DNA of 31,074 nt. It comes from Candidatus Gastranaerophilales bacterium. GTDB lineage: Bacteria; Cyanobacteriota; Vampirovibrionia; Gastranaerophilales; Gastranaerophilaceae. Shown here piece by piece: positions 18,609-25,991 of this stretch. Under the pieces are notes generated by a model. The model had not been told where the DNA came from and did no database searches. It was given only the letters and a program-made list of their open reading frames with translations. The translations under genes and the position numbers were made by a program. The stretch is from NCBI GenBank assembly GCA_910587175.1, contig CAJULH010000021.1, forward strand, positions 1 through 31,074, read 5' to 3'. Each line of letters begins with the position of its first letter. The first letter of the stretch is position 1.

Positions 18609-19158
18609 TGATAATATTATAGAAAATACCCAAATACAAAACAATGATGAACCGCAAAATCTGAAAGCAAAGGTGGAAGCTGTTTTATTTGTGACAGCAA
18701 GAGCAATGAAACCGATTGAAATTTCAGAGCTTTTAAAAGTAAGCGAGGAAGATGTTGAAAATGCGCTTTTAGATTTGATGTTTGATTATTCATCCCGCGA
18801 CAGTGCCTTGGAAATTGATGATGAAGACGGATATATAATTCAGGTAAGGTCTGAACATCTTGATATTGTGGAAAAACTTTGCCCTGTGGATTTAAAGCCC
18901 GCAGTATTAAAGACTTTAACAATAATTGCACTCAAAGAACCCATCAGACAGGCTTATTTAAAAGAATTAAGGTCTAATGCATATGAACATGTGGCAGAGC
19001 TTTTAGAAAAAGGACTGATTTCAAAGACAAGAGATAAGAATGGTCGTTCGTTTAATTTAAAAACAACTCCAAAATTTGCGGAATATTTTAAATTAAAAGG
19101 AGATGCAAAAACCCTTGCAAAGCTTCTGGATACAACAAAGGAACTTAAAGACTTATAA
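18598..19158 (+). CDS. scpB: Segregation and condensation protein B
   Basis: A 186-residue protein made of two winged-helix domains that dimerises and clamps the middle of ScpA in the condensin complex. The family signature is seen in LKAKVEAVLFVTARAMKPIEISELLKVSEEDVENAL at the N-terminus, and in KTLTIIALKEPIRQAYLKELR followed by LLEKGLISKTRDKNGRSFNLKTTPKFAEYF. Typical length. Its ATG lies within the last codons of scpA, which supports coupled translation and fixed stoichiometry. Confidence 0.93.
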   Translation: MPADDNIIENTQIQNNDEPQNLKAKVEAVLFVTARAMKPIEISELLKVSEEDVENALLDLMFDYSSRDSALEIDDEDGYIIQVRSEHLDIVEKLCPVDLKPAVLKTLTIIALKEPIRQAYLKELRSNAYEHVAELLEKGLISKTRDKNGRSFNLKTTPKFAEYFKLKGDAKTLAKLLDTTKELKDL

Positions 19159-19174
19159 AACCAGCATAGGTTTT

Positions 19175-19218
19175 AAAAGCAAGACTTTGTAAAATAACCG
19201 CCCCGCCCTTGCTTTTTT
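19175..19218 (+). terminator. Probable terminator after scpB
   Basis: AAAAGCAAG (19175-19183) pairs with CTTGCTTTT (19208-19216) across a 24-base loop. The T run continues to 19218. Confidence 0.6.
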
Positions 19219-19232
19219 AGGTTCTTTTTTAG

Positions 19233-19238
19233 TATAAT
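19233..19238 (+). promoter_or_regulatory. -10 box for the ferredoxin gene
   Basis: Perfect TATAAT at 19233-19238, with a weak -35 candidate TTGCTT at 19209-19214 (18-base spacing). The -35 candidate overlaps the preceding terminator. The predicted leader is about 40 bases and carries AAGGAG. Confidence 0.55.
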
Positions 19239-19286
19239 TCAATTCATAAAGATTATTTTATTTAATTTAAATTAAGGAGTTATTTT

Positions 19287-19466
19287 ATGAAAGTTAAAAT
19301 CGAAGAAGGTTGTATAGCTTGCGGTGCTTGCGAATCTTTCTGCCCGGATGTATTTAAAGTAGAAGATGTTGCAACAGTAAATGAAGCAAGTGTTAGCGGA
19401 AATGAAGATTGCATTAAAGAAGCAGCAGATGCTTGCCCGGTTTCTGTAATCCTTGTTGAAGAATAA
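19287..19466 (+). CDS. Small single-cluster [4Fe-4S] ferredoxin
   Basis: A 59-residue electron carrier. Cysteines occur at 9, 12, 15, 19, 42 and 50. The C9-x2-C12-x2-C15 plus C50-P51 set can bind one cubane cluster. C19 and C42 are placed like the disulfide pair of the short Desulfovibrio gigas-type ferredoxin. The protein is strongly acidic, as expected for a soluble low-potential carrier. It has its own -10 box, a strong AAGGAG (19274-19279) and a terminator right after it, so it is a one-gene unit. No partner oxidoreductase is next to it. Confidence 0.93.
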   Translation: MKVKIEEGCIACGACESFCPDVFKVEDVATVNEASVSGNEDCIKEAADACPVSVILVEE

Positions 19467-19480
19467 TTAAAGCATTAATC

Positions 19481-19521
19481 AAATACCCCTCCGAAATTTT
19501 TAAAAAGGAGGGGTATTTTTA
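19481..19521. terminator. Terminator between convergent genes
   Basis: AAATACCCCTCC (19481-19492) pairs perfectly with GGAGGGGTATTT (19507-19518), and a T run follows on the plus strand. It clearly ends the ferredoxin transcript. The reverse strand has a shorter T tract, so it may also serve the 702-residue gene that converges from the right. Confidence 0.85.
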
Positions 19522-19535
19522 TTTAAAATATTTTA

Positions 19536-21644
19536 TTAAACAATATTATCATTCTGTTTTTGCTCGGTATTTACAGGCTCAAAAAAGGTTTGTTCAAATT
19601 TATTTATATAAGGATTAATGTAGTCATCAATAGTTACAATTGAAGGTTTGGCATTTTCGTCAAGACCTCTGTGCTTCCTGTAAAGTTTATTCAGACCATC
19701 ACAAATTGTTTTAGATGCAAGACCAACTGCACTTCCCAAAAGCAAAGCTTTCTTGCCGCTGATTTGGTTAATTGCAGCAAATAAACAAGTACCCATAGTA
19801 GACAATATCGGAAGTCCCGTTGTAAGAGCAACACCCACTCTTTCATCAGTATCATCAGCCTGAGCAGCATATAAGCCCAATAAACCTGTGGATAGCATCA
19901 TGCCGCCAATGTCGCTCGGCGCTGAACCGCAGTTTACGTCTCTTAATTTATCAATTGTATCATTCATTTCTAAAGAGCATGCTTTATTTAGTGCATTTTG
20001 GAAACGTTTAATTCCGGGTTTAACAATATCCACATAAGTTTCGGGCTCTAATATTTGCCTTAAAGCATTCATCAATTCTTCTGTTTCGCCTGTTTTCATA
20101 TTTTTAATGGCAGATTCAACACTATCAAGGGTTTGAATAATCTTTGCACTTGATTCCGGAATATTTTCAGCACCGGTTTTACCTGCAAATGCACCAACAC
20201 TTGTTCTAAGGTCGTCAATTTTTGCAAAAATCGTATCCAGGGCTTCTTTTGAAGCAGCAGATATATCCAGATTTGCTTTTTTATATTTATTCATAGCCTT
20301 AATTAAATCATCAAGTTTTCTGATGCTGTCTATATCATCCGGATTCACTGCTTTTCTTAAATCAGAAACTATATCTTTGTTTGCACCCAAAACCGCATTC
20401 AGGCTGTTTGTAATTCTGCCTTTAAACCCGCCTATTAAAGCAGACTGGGCAGCCTTTTTGTCTTTTAAAATTCCACCTGCAATGGGTCTTGTAATGATGC
20501 TTTTGAAATTTTTCTGCCTGATATTTTGGATAAAACCATCTGTAGTCTTTTGCGCAAGACTTTTTCCTGTGCCGTCATCCATCATAAATTTATTCAGTTC
20601 ATCGAGTCTTTCTGCAATCTTCTCTGCAGAGAATGACTCATCCAGGTTGCCCTTTATATTGCACAGCAAACTTTCAACTTCAGAAATTACCTCTGAAACT
20701 TTCATTTCTTTGCCATTGTACATAACGCTCTCATTGGCTCTTGGCGAAGTTTTAAGCTCTTCTAAAATCTTGGATACTGTGCTCTTAACATCATCAAAGC
20801 CATTCATTGCACCCTGATATCTTTTTATAGTGGATTCTTTCACCTTTGATTTATAAAAACCAGTAGTTTTATTATCAAGCTTATGATAAAGTCCAAATAC
20901 TTTGCCTATAGTATCTCTTACAAACTGAATAACTTTGTTTTTTGCAGGTTCGGCACTGGAACCGTCTAATTTTTTACCGGAAAGTTCCTCTGCAACGCTT
21001 CTGCACAAAACATCTTTTCCGTTTGTAATGTTTTCCAAAATTCCTGATGCACTGCCGGAATCTACAGTCAGCTTATGAATCTTTTTGTAAACTTTATCTG
21101 CCCATTCGTTGTTTTTGTCTTTTGATAAATTACCAAGTAAAGTCCTTAAATTAGACATAACAAATGACGCCGCACCACCAACAAGATTTCTTCCTGCCTT
21201 GGTGGCGCTCAAAAGCGCAATTCCTGTGGCAAGCACAAGCGTTCCAAGGGAAATTGCGGCAATCTTTGCTTTCTTTATTTTCTTAGGATCTTTTTGTTCT
21301 TCTTTGTTATCGGGATTATTCAATACGCTTGGAATTTGCATAGTACTTGAAGGCACATAAGCTGACATAGCGGCATTCGCCTGGTTTGCAGACCGTGATG
21401 GAGAATTTGTCTGTATATTATCAGACTTTGCCAGGTATTTTTGCAGCATATCACTTTTGTTTGATGTCTTTTGAAGCGTATCGGAAGACACACCTTGCGG
21501 CGCCCAGTAGATATTTTGAGGTGCGTTTTGTGACAAACCATACGGCACATTTGCCGCAGAAGCAGATTGAGGCATGCCGGGATTTGCGCCATGCGGCATG
21601 CTTTGAGGCAAACGTTGTAAAAATTGTGCACCTATAGAAGTCAT
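19536..21644 (-). CDS. Large uncharacterised membrane-associated protein
   Basis: A 702-residue protein I do not recognise. Residues 1-120 are low-complexity and rich in Gln, Asn, Ser, Pro and Ala (repeated PQSMPHG/GMPQSA-like pieces), probably disordered. A Lys-rich patch precedes one confident transmembrane helix at about 127-147. The middle ~400 residues are charged, helical and coiled-coil-like, with no catalytic motif seen. A second hydrophobic Gly/Ala-rich stretch lies near 590-660, and the tail is polar. There is no cleavable signal peptide. It follows the exported minus-strand gene by 79 bases and may share its transcript. A scaffold or surface-associated role is possible, but nothing in the sequence proves it. 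Confidence 0.8.
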   Translation of the reverse strand: MTSIGAQFLQRLPQSMPHGANPGMPQSASAANVPYGLSQNAPQNIYWAPQGVSSDTLQKTSNKSDMLQKYLAKSDNIQTNSPSRSANQANAAMSAYVPSSTMQIPSVLNNPDNKEEQKDPKKIKKAKIAAISLGTLVLATGIALLSATKAGRNLVGGAASFVMSNLRTLLGNLSKDKNNEWADKVYKKIHKLTVDSGSASGILENITNGKDVLCRSVAEELSGKKLDGSSAEPAKNKVIQFVRDTIGKVFGLYHKLDNKTTGFYKSKVKESTIKRYQGAMNGFDDVKSTVSKILEELKTSPRANESVMYNGKEMKVSEVISEVESLLCNIKGNLDESFSAEKIAERLDELNKFMMDDGTGKSLAQKTTDGFIQNIRQKNFKSIITRPIAGGILKDKKAAQSALIGGFKGRITNSLNAVLGANKDIVSDLRKAVNPDDIDSIRKLDDLIKAMNKYKKANLDISAASKEALDTIFAKIDDLRTSVGAFAGKTGAENIPESSAKIIQTLDSVESAIKNMKTGETEELMNALRQILEPETYVDIVKPGIKRFQNALNKACSLEMNDTIDKLRDVNCGSAPSDIGGMMLSTGLLGLYAAQADDTDERVGVALTTGLPILSTMGTCLFAAINQISGKKALLLGSAVGLASKTICDGLNKLYRKHRGLDENAKPSIVTIDDYINPYINKFEQTFFEPVNTEQKQNDNIV

Positions 21645-21723
21645 TTTTTGTTTAAAAATTCCTATAATTTTATAAGTGGTCTTCCTATACTATTATAAAA
21701 ACATTTAAGCAAAACTTATTGCC

Positions 21724-22842
21724 CTATGCTTTTTTCTTTTTTCGGTCTTTTTTACCTTTATTAACCTTGCTGTCAACAATTATGTTGTCAATAGAATATT
21801 TCGCTATGGGTTTTCTTGTAGCTCTGTCATAAAAGACAAGCCAGTGTTTATATTTTTTCTCGTTCACAATAAAGGATAATTTGCCAATGATAACATCTCC
21901 TGTGGATATTTTTTTAAACCAAAGGGAAGTATCCCCAAAAGGTGAAGGATAAAAAACATTTTTAATTTCATTCATAAGTGCAATGTCAAAGGCATAAAAC
22001 ATCTTGTCTGACATATTGCTTATCTTTAAATCCAGTGTGATGATATTTCCTTCTTCAAAGGGGTCTTTTTCAATCTCTACACTGTTTATTGAAACATCGA
22101 GACCGTCATACAATATATCTTCTTCTCTAAGCGCTTCTTTTGACATAACGGGAATCTCAATATCCGTAATCATCTTTATTTTAAGTTCATCGCCCGGTTT
22201 TATATTTACATTTTTACCCTTGCTCATCATGGAACTTACAAGCCCTACAGCTCCTCCCACCGCAGCACCTCCAGCAATTGTCATGCCATGGGATGCTATT
22301 GCAGCCTCAAGTCCTAAAAGATTCAGCGCAAAAAAGCTGCCGGCAACACCACCTACAGCGGTCACTCCCACATGTTTTGCAACAGTTTTTGCAGTACCCT
22401 TTATGATATTTTCTTTTGTTGAAAGACTTGCATTAATTGGTATTTGCCTGCCATCAGGAGTTACAATATAATCAAACACAGTCACAATATACCCGTTTCG
22501 CCCCAGGTTTTTAGGATCTTCAATTGCACTAACATATCCATGAACTATGCTTCCTTTTGGAACAATAATTCCTTTGTTTCTTTTTCCGCCAAGCACATCC
22601 TCGGTGATTTCTGCAAAAAATTCATCCCCTTCTTCCGTGTATGTGCCATTTAACACTTGGGATACGGTCATTTTGATTGTATCTTTTTCATCCAGCAGAT
22701 CAACTTCACCGGTGAAAAGCTCTTTGTTAATATTTCCCTTAACATCTGTCTGCTCGATACCGCCTTTAAGAGAATCAGCTGCAAAAACAGGGAAAGATAA
22801 ATATATTAAACACAGAAATAAGGTTAAAATCTTCTTTTTCAT
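21724..22842 (-). CDS. Exported protein of unknown function with glycine-zipper segment
   Basis: A 372-residue protein with a clear Sec signal peptide (MKKK, hydrophobic core, cleavage near VFA-AD at 21-22). The reading could start five codons further up, but the internal ATG begins a textbook signal peptide and has a -10 box six bases away. Residues ~90-140 (VPKGSIVHGYVSAIEDP, then VFDYIVTPDGRQIPINA) resemble the 'insoluble scaffold' barrel segments of TrbI/VirB10-like and related envelope proteins; this is only a likeness. Residues 158-206 are hydrophobic and Gly/Ala-rich, like a glycine-zipper membrane segment. The C-terminal half looks beta-rich, and the tail is Lys-rich (KGKKDRKKKKA). 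No function can be assigned. Confidence 0.82.
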   Translation of the reverse strand: MKKKILTLFLCLIYLSFPVFAADSLKGGIEQTDVKGNINKELFTGEVDLLDEKDTIKMTVSQVLNGTYTEEGDEFFAEITEDVLGGKRNKGIIVPKGSIVHGYVSAIEDPKNLGRNGYIVTVFDYIVTPDGRQIPINASLSTKENIIKGTAKTVAKHVGVTAVGGVAGSFFALNLLGLEAAIASHGMTIAGGAAVGGAVGLVSSMMSKGKNVNIKPGDELKIKMITDIEIPVMSKEALREEDILYDGLDVSINSVEIEKDPFEEGNIITLDLKISNMSDKMFYAFDIALMNEIKNVFYPSPFGDTSLWFKKISTGDVIIGKLSFIVNEKKYKHWLVFYDRATRKPIAKYSIDNIIVDSKVNKGKKDRKKKKA

Positions 22843-22848
22843 AACAAT

Positions 22849-22854
22849 ATTATA
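22849..22854 (-). promoter_or_regulatory. -10 box of a probable leaderless promoter
   Basis: On the minus strand TATAAT ends exactly six bases before the ATG at 22842. No ribosome site lies between. The -35 region is weak. It is divergent from the HIT-gene promoter. Confidence 0.55.
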
Positions 22855-22870
22855 CATATATGTTTAAAAT

Positions 22871-22901
22871 TTGACACAAAAGCAATAAAAAATGCTAATA
22901 T
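22871..22901 (+). promoter_or_regulatory. Promoter for the HIT gene
   Basis: TTGACA at 22871-22876 and an extended -10 TGCTAATAT at 22893-22901 (19-base spacing). A second hexamer, TATAAT, overlaps at 22899-22904. The leader then carries AAAGGA before ATG 22931. Confidence 0.55.
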
Positions 22902-22930
22902 AATTACACTAAATAAATTAAAGGACAAAT

Positions 22931-23263
22931 ATGGATAATTGTATATTTTGTAAAATAGCAAACAAAGAAATACCTGGTAATATTGTATATGAAAATGAAG
23001 ATATAATTGCATTTAACGATATAAATCCGCAGGCACCCGTGCATATTCTTGTCATTCCAAAAAAACATATTGAAAGCCTGAATGAACTTGCAGATAAAAA
23101 TCTTGCAGGTGAACTCTTAGACAGTGTCAGAGAAATTTGCAAAAAATTAAATATAAAAGACTACAGAACAGTTATAAATACAGGAAAGGAAGCTGGACAG
23201 GAAGTATTTCATATCCACCTGCATATATTATCCGGTCGTCCCTTAAAATGGCCTCCGGGATAA
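22931..23263 (+). CDS. HIT-family nucleotide phosphoramidase (HINT type)
   Basis: A 110-residue purine-nucleotide hydrolase of the Hint branch. The histidine triad is H94-I-H96-L-H98 in QEVFHIHLHILSG. The N-terminal CIFCKI has the zinc-type Cys pair (C4, C7), with H38 in the VHILVIPKKH strand. The C-terminus RPLKWPPG is diagnostic for HINT. Typical length. It is expressed from its own promoter, divergent from the exported minus-strand gene. Family members hydrolyse AMP-lysine or aminoacyl-AMP adducts; the substrate in the cell is not known. Confidence 0.95.
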   Translation: MDNCIFCKIANKEIPGNIVYENEDIIAFNDINPQAPVHILVIPKKHIESLNELADKNLAGELLDSVREICKKLNIKDYRTVINTGKEAGQEVFHIHLHILSGRPLKWPPG

Positions 23264-23359
23264 AACAGTGTTAATCTTTGTAAAGAATACGATCTTTGTA
23301 GCAATTTAAAAGAATAAAATCTCTTTTATAAATTATAAAGAAAAGTTTATAGAGGTTTT

Positions 23360-23521
23360 ATGTTCAGCGAAGAATTGACGAAGTATTTATATTCTTACAA
23401 TATGCCCCAAAAAGAAGAACCTGTTAAGAGGCTGGAAACAAAGAAAACGGAACTGCCACTTTTGAAAATATTAAAAAAGGCATATATAACATCGCCTGCA
23501 AACCTTCATCATGAACAATGA
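23360..23521 (+). CDS. Short hypothetical protein coupled to folate gene
   Basis: A 53-residue ORF: ATG 23360 behind AGAGG (23351-23355), ending TGA at 23521. It overlaps the next gene's ATG at 23511 by 11 bases, the same arrangement as scpA/scpB. That spacing and the ribosome site are the reasons to think it is translated. The protein is basic and Lys/Glu-rich with an amphipathic LLKILKKAYI segment, and has no signal peptide or known motif. It may be a leader whose translation feeds the cyclo-ligase gene, or a real small protein. Confidence 0.5.
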   Translation: MFSEELTKYLYSYNMPQKEEPVKRLETKKTELPLLKILKKAYITSPANLHHEQ

Positions 23522-24059
23522 TAAAAAAAGTTTAAGAAAATTATATAAAGAAAAACGGGAAGTCCTTTTTAAAAAAGGACTTATTTGTAAAATTTCAGAC
23601 AAAATATGTACACATTTAAATGAAATCTTTGAAAATGCAAAAAATATTATGCTTTTTTACCCGTTCGGGTCTGAATTAAACATTTTAAAAACTATGGAAT
23701 ACAACAAGGATAAAAACTTCTATCTTCCAAAATGCATAGGAAAAGAGCTTGTTGCAGTTCCTTATAAAACAGGCGATAGACTTATTTTAAATAAATACAA
23801 TATTAAAGAGCCGGATACAAAGCCCATTTCAGATATTGCAATACTGGATATCATAGTAGCTCCGGCACTTTGCGCTGATTTAAACTTCAACAGACTAGGT
23901 TACGGCGGCGGGTATTATGACAGATTTTTTGCAAATAAAAAATTAAAGGCACAAAAAATCGTAGTCATTCCGAATGAAATGCTGGTTGAAAAACTGCCCT
24001 GCGAAGATTATGACATAAAATGCGACAAAATCATCACTGAATCAAAAGTTTTATCTTAG
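23511..24059 (+). CDS. 5-formyltetrahydrofolate cyclo-ligase
   Basis: A 182-residue ATP-dependent enzyme that converts 5-formyl-THF to 5,10-methenyl-THF in one-carbon metabolism. The N-terminal basic LRKLYKEKREVL helix, the FYPFGSELNI block and the phosphate-binding signature G130-YGGGYYDRF139 are all present. The C-terminal IIxP-like VVIPNEMLVEKLPCEDYDI is also typical. It ends nine bases inside the convergent CHAP gene, with no terminator visible between them. Confidence 0.92.
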   Translation: MNNDKKSLRKLYKEKREVLFKKGLICKISDKICTHLNEIFENAKNIMLFYPFGSELNILKTMEYNKDKNFYLPKCIGKELVAVPYKTGDRLILNKYNIKEPDTKPISDIAILDIIVAPALCADLNFNRLGYGGGYYDRFFANKKLKAQKIVVIPNEMLVEKLPCEDYDIKCDKIITESKVLS

Positions 24060-25124
24060 GGCACTAAGCCTTACATAGCCAATGATTGTACCCTGCGCCC
24101 TGTTTTTATTCTCAACACAGCTTCCGCCGGCAGCACCTGATGTATTGCCTTCTATAGTTGCTATGCTGCCATCCGAATTGCGTCCTCTGAATAAACCAAC
24201 ATGATCCGGAGTACCATCGCCATCCCAGTCAAAAAGCACCAAATCTCCGGGTTGAACACTATTGGGGCTTGTTGCAAAACTTCCGTTTGATTTTGCCCAG
24301 CTCATTATAGTGGGACAGTATGCAGTATTTGAACATGTGTTTATAAAATTCCCTGGAACATTGTCTTTTCCATAAGCGTTTTTCAGGGCAAATGTGACAA
24401 AATCTGCACACCATGCACCCTGATGGTATGCACTGCCATTGTTTTGCATAATTGAAGCCATTTCGCTCGCACTTTTATCATCAAACTGCTCGGCAAAATC
24501 TATTACTGCATTTCCTGTTTTTATGGCATCAGAACGAACCAAGGGCATAGAACCATCTGCGCTGCCAGTACCACCAAGAACGTCTTGCAGCATCATTGAA
24601 TTTGAATTTGTAGCATCTGAAGCAAGGGTTTTACTTGCAGCAATACTCTTTTCAATACTTGATATATTCAAAAGAACCGTGTTTATACTGTCATAAATTT
24701 GATTCTTCTGACTGTTCAATTGCGAAAAAGAAGATTGAAGCTGGGCAATGTCTCCGCCCTGGGAAATCTCTCGGGTTAACGCACGCTGCTGTTCGTTAAT
24801 ATTTTTAAGCTGCTCCTGAAGAGTTTTTAGTTGCTCCTGACATTGTTTAATCTGATCATTGTATTTTTCTTCAGCACTGCTTAAAGAATCATTAATCTTT
24901 GAATTTGCATCACTAACAGTCTTGCTGATTTTAGATGTATCATCTGTTTCAGACAGTTCTAAAGTTTGAAGTTCATTTTCATCAGTTGTGTCTTTTGTTT
25001 TGTTGCTTTTTGCATCGGCAACAGTTTGATTTGCTTCTGCAAGCCTTTTTCTTATGTCTGCAGTGCTATTCGTCCCTGATACATTTGAACTGCCTTTTGA
25101 TGAATCTAAACCGCCTATTGTCAT
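24051..25124 (-). CDS. Coiled-coil protein with C-terminal CHAP peptidoglycan-hydrolase domain
   Basis: 357 residues from ATG 25124. The N-terminal ~75 residues are polar and probably disordered. A coiled coil spans about 80-165 (QIKQCQEQLKTLQEQLKNINEQQ). The C-terminal ~120 residues form a CHAP cysteine-amidase domain: C239 in GAWCADFVTFAL, H308 in the DGDGTPDHVGLF block, and E325 with N327 in TIEGNTS. Such domains cut peptidoglycan peptides. No signal peptide is visible from this start. The longer reading from TTG 25187 adds a short hydrophobic-basic segment, but crosses a terminator-like hairpin. Export by a dedicated route, or cell-lysis release, would be needed. No convincing promoter was found. 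Confidence 0.8.
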   Translation of the reverse strand: MTIGGLDSSKGSSNVSGTNSTADIRKRLAEANQTVADAKSNKTKDTTDENELQTLELSETDDTSKISKTVSDANSKINDSLSSAEEKYNDQIKQCQEQLKTLQEQLKNINEQQRALTREISQGGDIAQLQSSFSQLNSQKNQIYDSINTVLLNISSIEKSIAASKTLASDATNSNSMMLQDVLGGTGSADGSMPLVRSDAIKTGNAVIDFAEQFDDKSASEMASIMQNNGSAYHQGAWCADFVTFALKNAYGKDNVPGNFINTCSNTAYCPTIMSWAKSNGSFATSPNSVQPGDLVLFDWDGDGTPDHVGLFRGRNSDGSIATIEGNTSGAAGGSCVENKNRAQGTIIGYVRLSALR

Positions 25125-25152
25125 TCTTTTCTTGTTCCTTTTCCTTGCTTTT

Positions 25153-25189
25153 AAAAAAATTGCCACACCTGTTAATACTATCGGCAATT
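25153..25189 (-). terminator. Terminator-like hairpin ahead of the CHAP gene
   Basis: On the minus strand AATTGCC (25189-25183) pairs with GGCAATT (25164-25158) and is followed by a run of seven T. It precedes the CHAP start at 25124, so it could act as an attenuator of that gene. Confidence 0.4.
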
Positions 25190-25233
25190 GTTTTAAAAAC
25201 TTTAAAGTTTAAGCTCATAATAAAGGAGGGTTT

Positions 25234-25821
25234 ATGACAAAAACTTTACAAAACACAAAAACCTGGGAAAATCTATTAAAGGCTTTCGCAGGAGAATCTA
25301 TGGGAAGAATGCGGTACACATACTATGCAAAGACCGCAAAGAAGGAAGGATATGTCCAAATTTCAAACATTTTTTTAGAAACAGCAGATAACGAAAGAGC
25401 TCACGCTAAAAGATTTTTTGATTTTCTTGGAGAAAAGAATATCCCGTCAACAATAAAAGATGCCGTATATCCTATAGGTCTTTCTGATAAAACTGCAGAC
25501 AACCTTGAATTTGCAATATTTGGGGAACACGATGAAAATACTGTTCTTTATCCAAACTTTGCAAAAATTGCAAAAGAAGAAGGATTTGACAAAGTTGCTG
25601 ATGCATTTCTTGAAATTGCAAAGGTGGAAAAAATCCATGAGGCAAGATTTAGAAAATTAAAAGAAAATATTTTAAAAGATGAAGTCTTCAAAAGAGACAA
25701 GGAAATGATATGGAAATGCAATAACTGCGGATATCACCACTATGGCAAAGAAGCACCGGAAAGATGCCCTTCATGCCTGCACAAACAGGAACATTTTGAA
25801 CTTTTCTGTGAGAATTATTAA
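25234..25821 (+). CDS. Rubrerythrin
   Basis: A 195-residue peroxide-reducing non-haem iron protein of anaerobes. The ferritin-like four-helix domain carries the diiron ligands in AGESMGRMRY (E21), ETADNERAH (E54, H57) and the second half EEGFDKVADAFLEIAKVEKIHEARF. The C-terminal rubredoxin-like domain binds one iron through C162, C165, C178 and C181. Strong AAAGGAGG ribosome site. It uses electrons from a rubredoxin or ferredoxin to remove H2O2. Typical length and domain order. A degenerate copy of its last ~30 bases appears ~160 bases downstream. Confidence 0.95.
   Translation: MTKTLQNTKTWENLLKAFAGESMGRMRYTYYAKTAKKEGYVQISNIFLETADNERAHAKRFFDFLGEKNIPSTIKDAVYPIGLSDKTADNLEFAIFGEHDENTVLYPNFAKIAKEEGFDKVADAFLEIAKVEKIHEARFRKLKENILKDEVFKRDKEMIWKCNNCGYHHYGKEAPERCPSCLHKQEHFELFCENY
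25790..25820 (+). repeat. Direct repeat, copy A (3' end of rubrerythrin)
   Basis: TTTTGAACTTTTCTGTGAGAATTATTA-like sequence, which encodes the rubrerythrin C-terminus. It is repeated with few changes at 25953-25982. Confidence 0.55.
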
Positions 25822-25952
25822 TATTATATTTTCGTATTTAGCAGCTTAAAAGCGGAAAATGCTTGCATAAGAAGACTGTCGCGAAGCATGTCACAGTAAT
25901 TTCTCTGATTTCAAGCCAATGTGCAACAGACCGCCCTGTCTTCGTTGCAAGT

Positions 25953-25982
25953 ATTTGAAGCTTTTTTCTGCGAGAATTATTA
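25953..25982 (+). repeat. Direct repeat, copy B (noncoding)
   Basis: ATTTGAAGCTTTTTTCTG followed by CGAGAATTATTA. It matches copy A at nearly every position apart from a 3-4 base insertion in the T run and one C/T change. Confidence 0.55.
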
Positions 25983-25991
25983 GGTTTTTCA

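Noticed and set aside
25125..25187. N-terminal extension of the CHAP protein from TTG 25187
   Set aside because: The extension lies across a hairpin with a T run and has no ribosome site. The ATG at 25124 gives a cleaner start.
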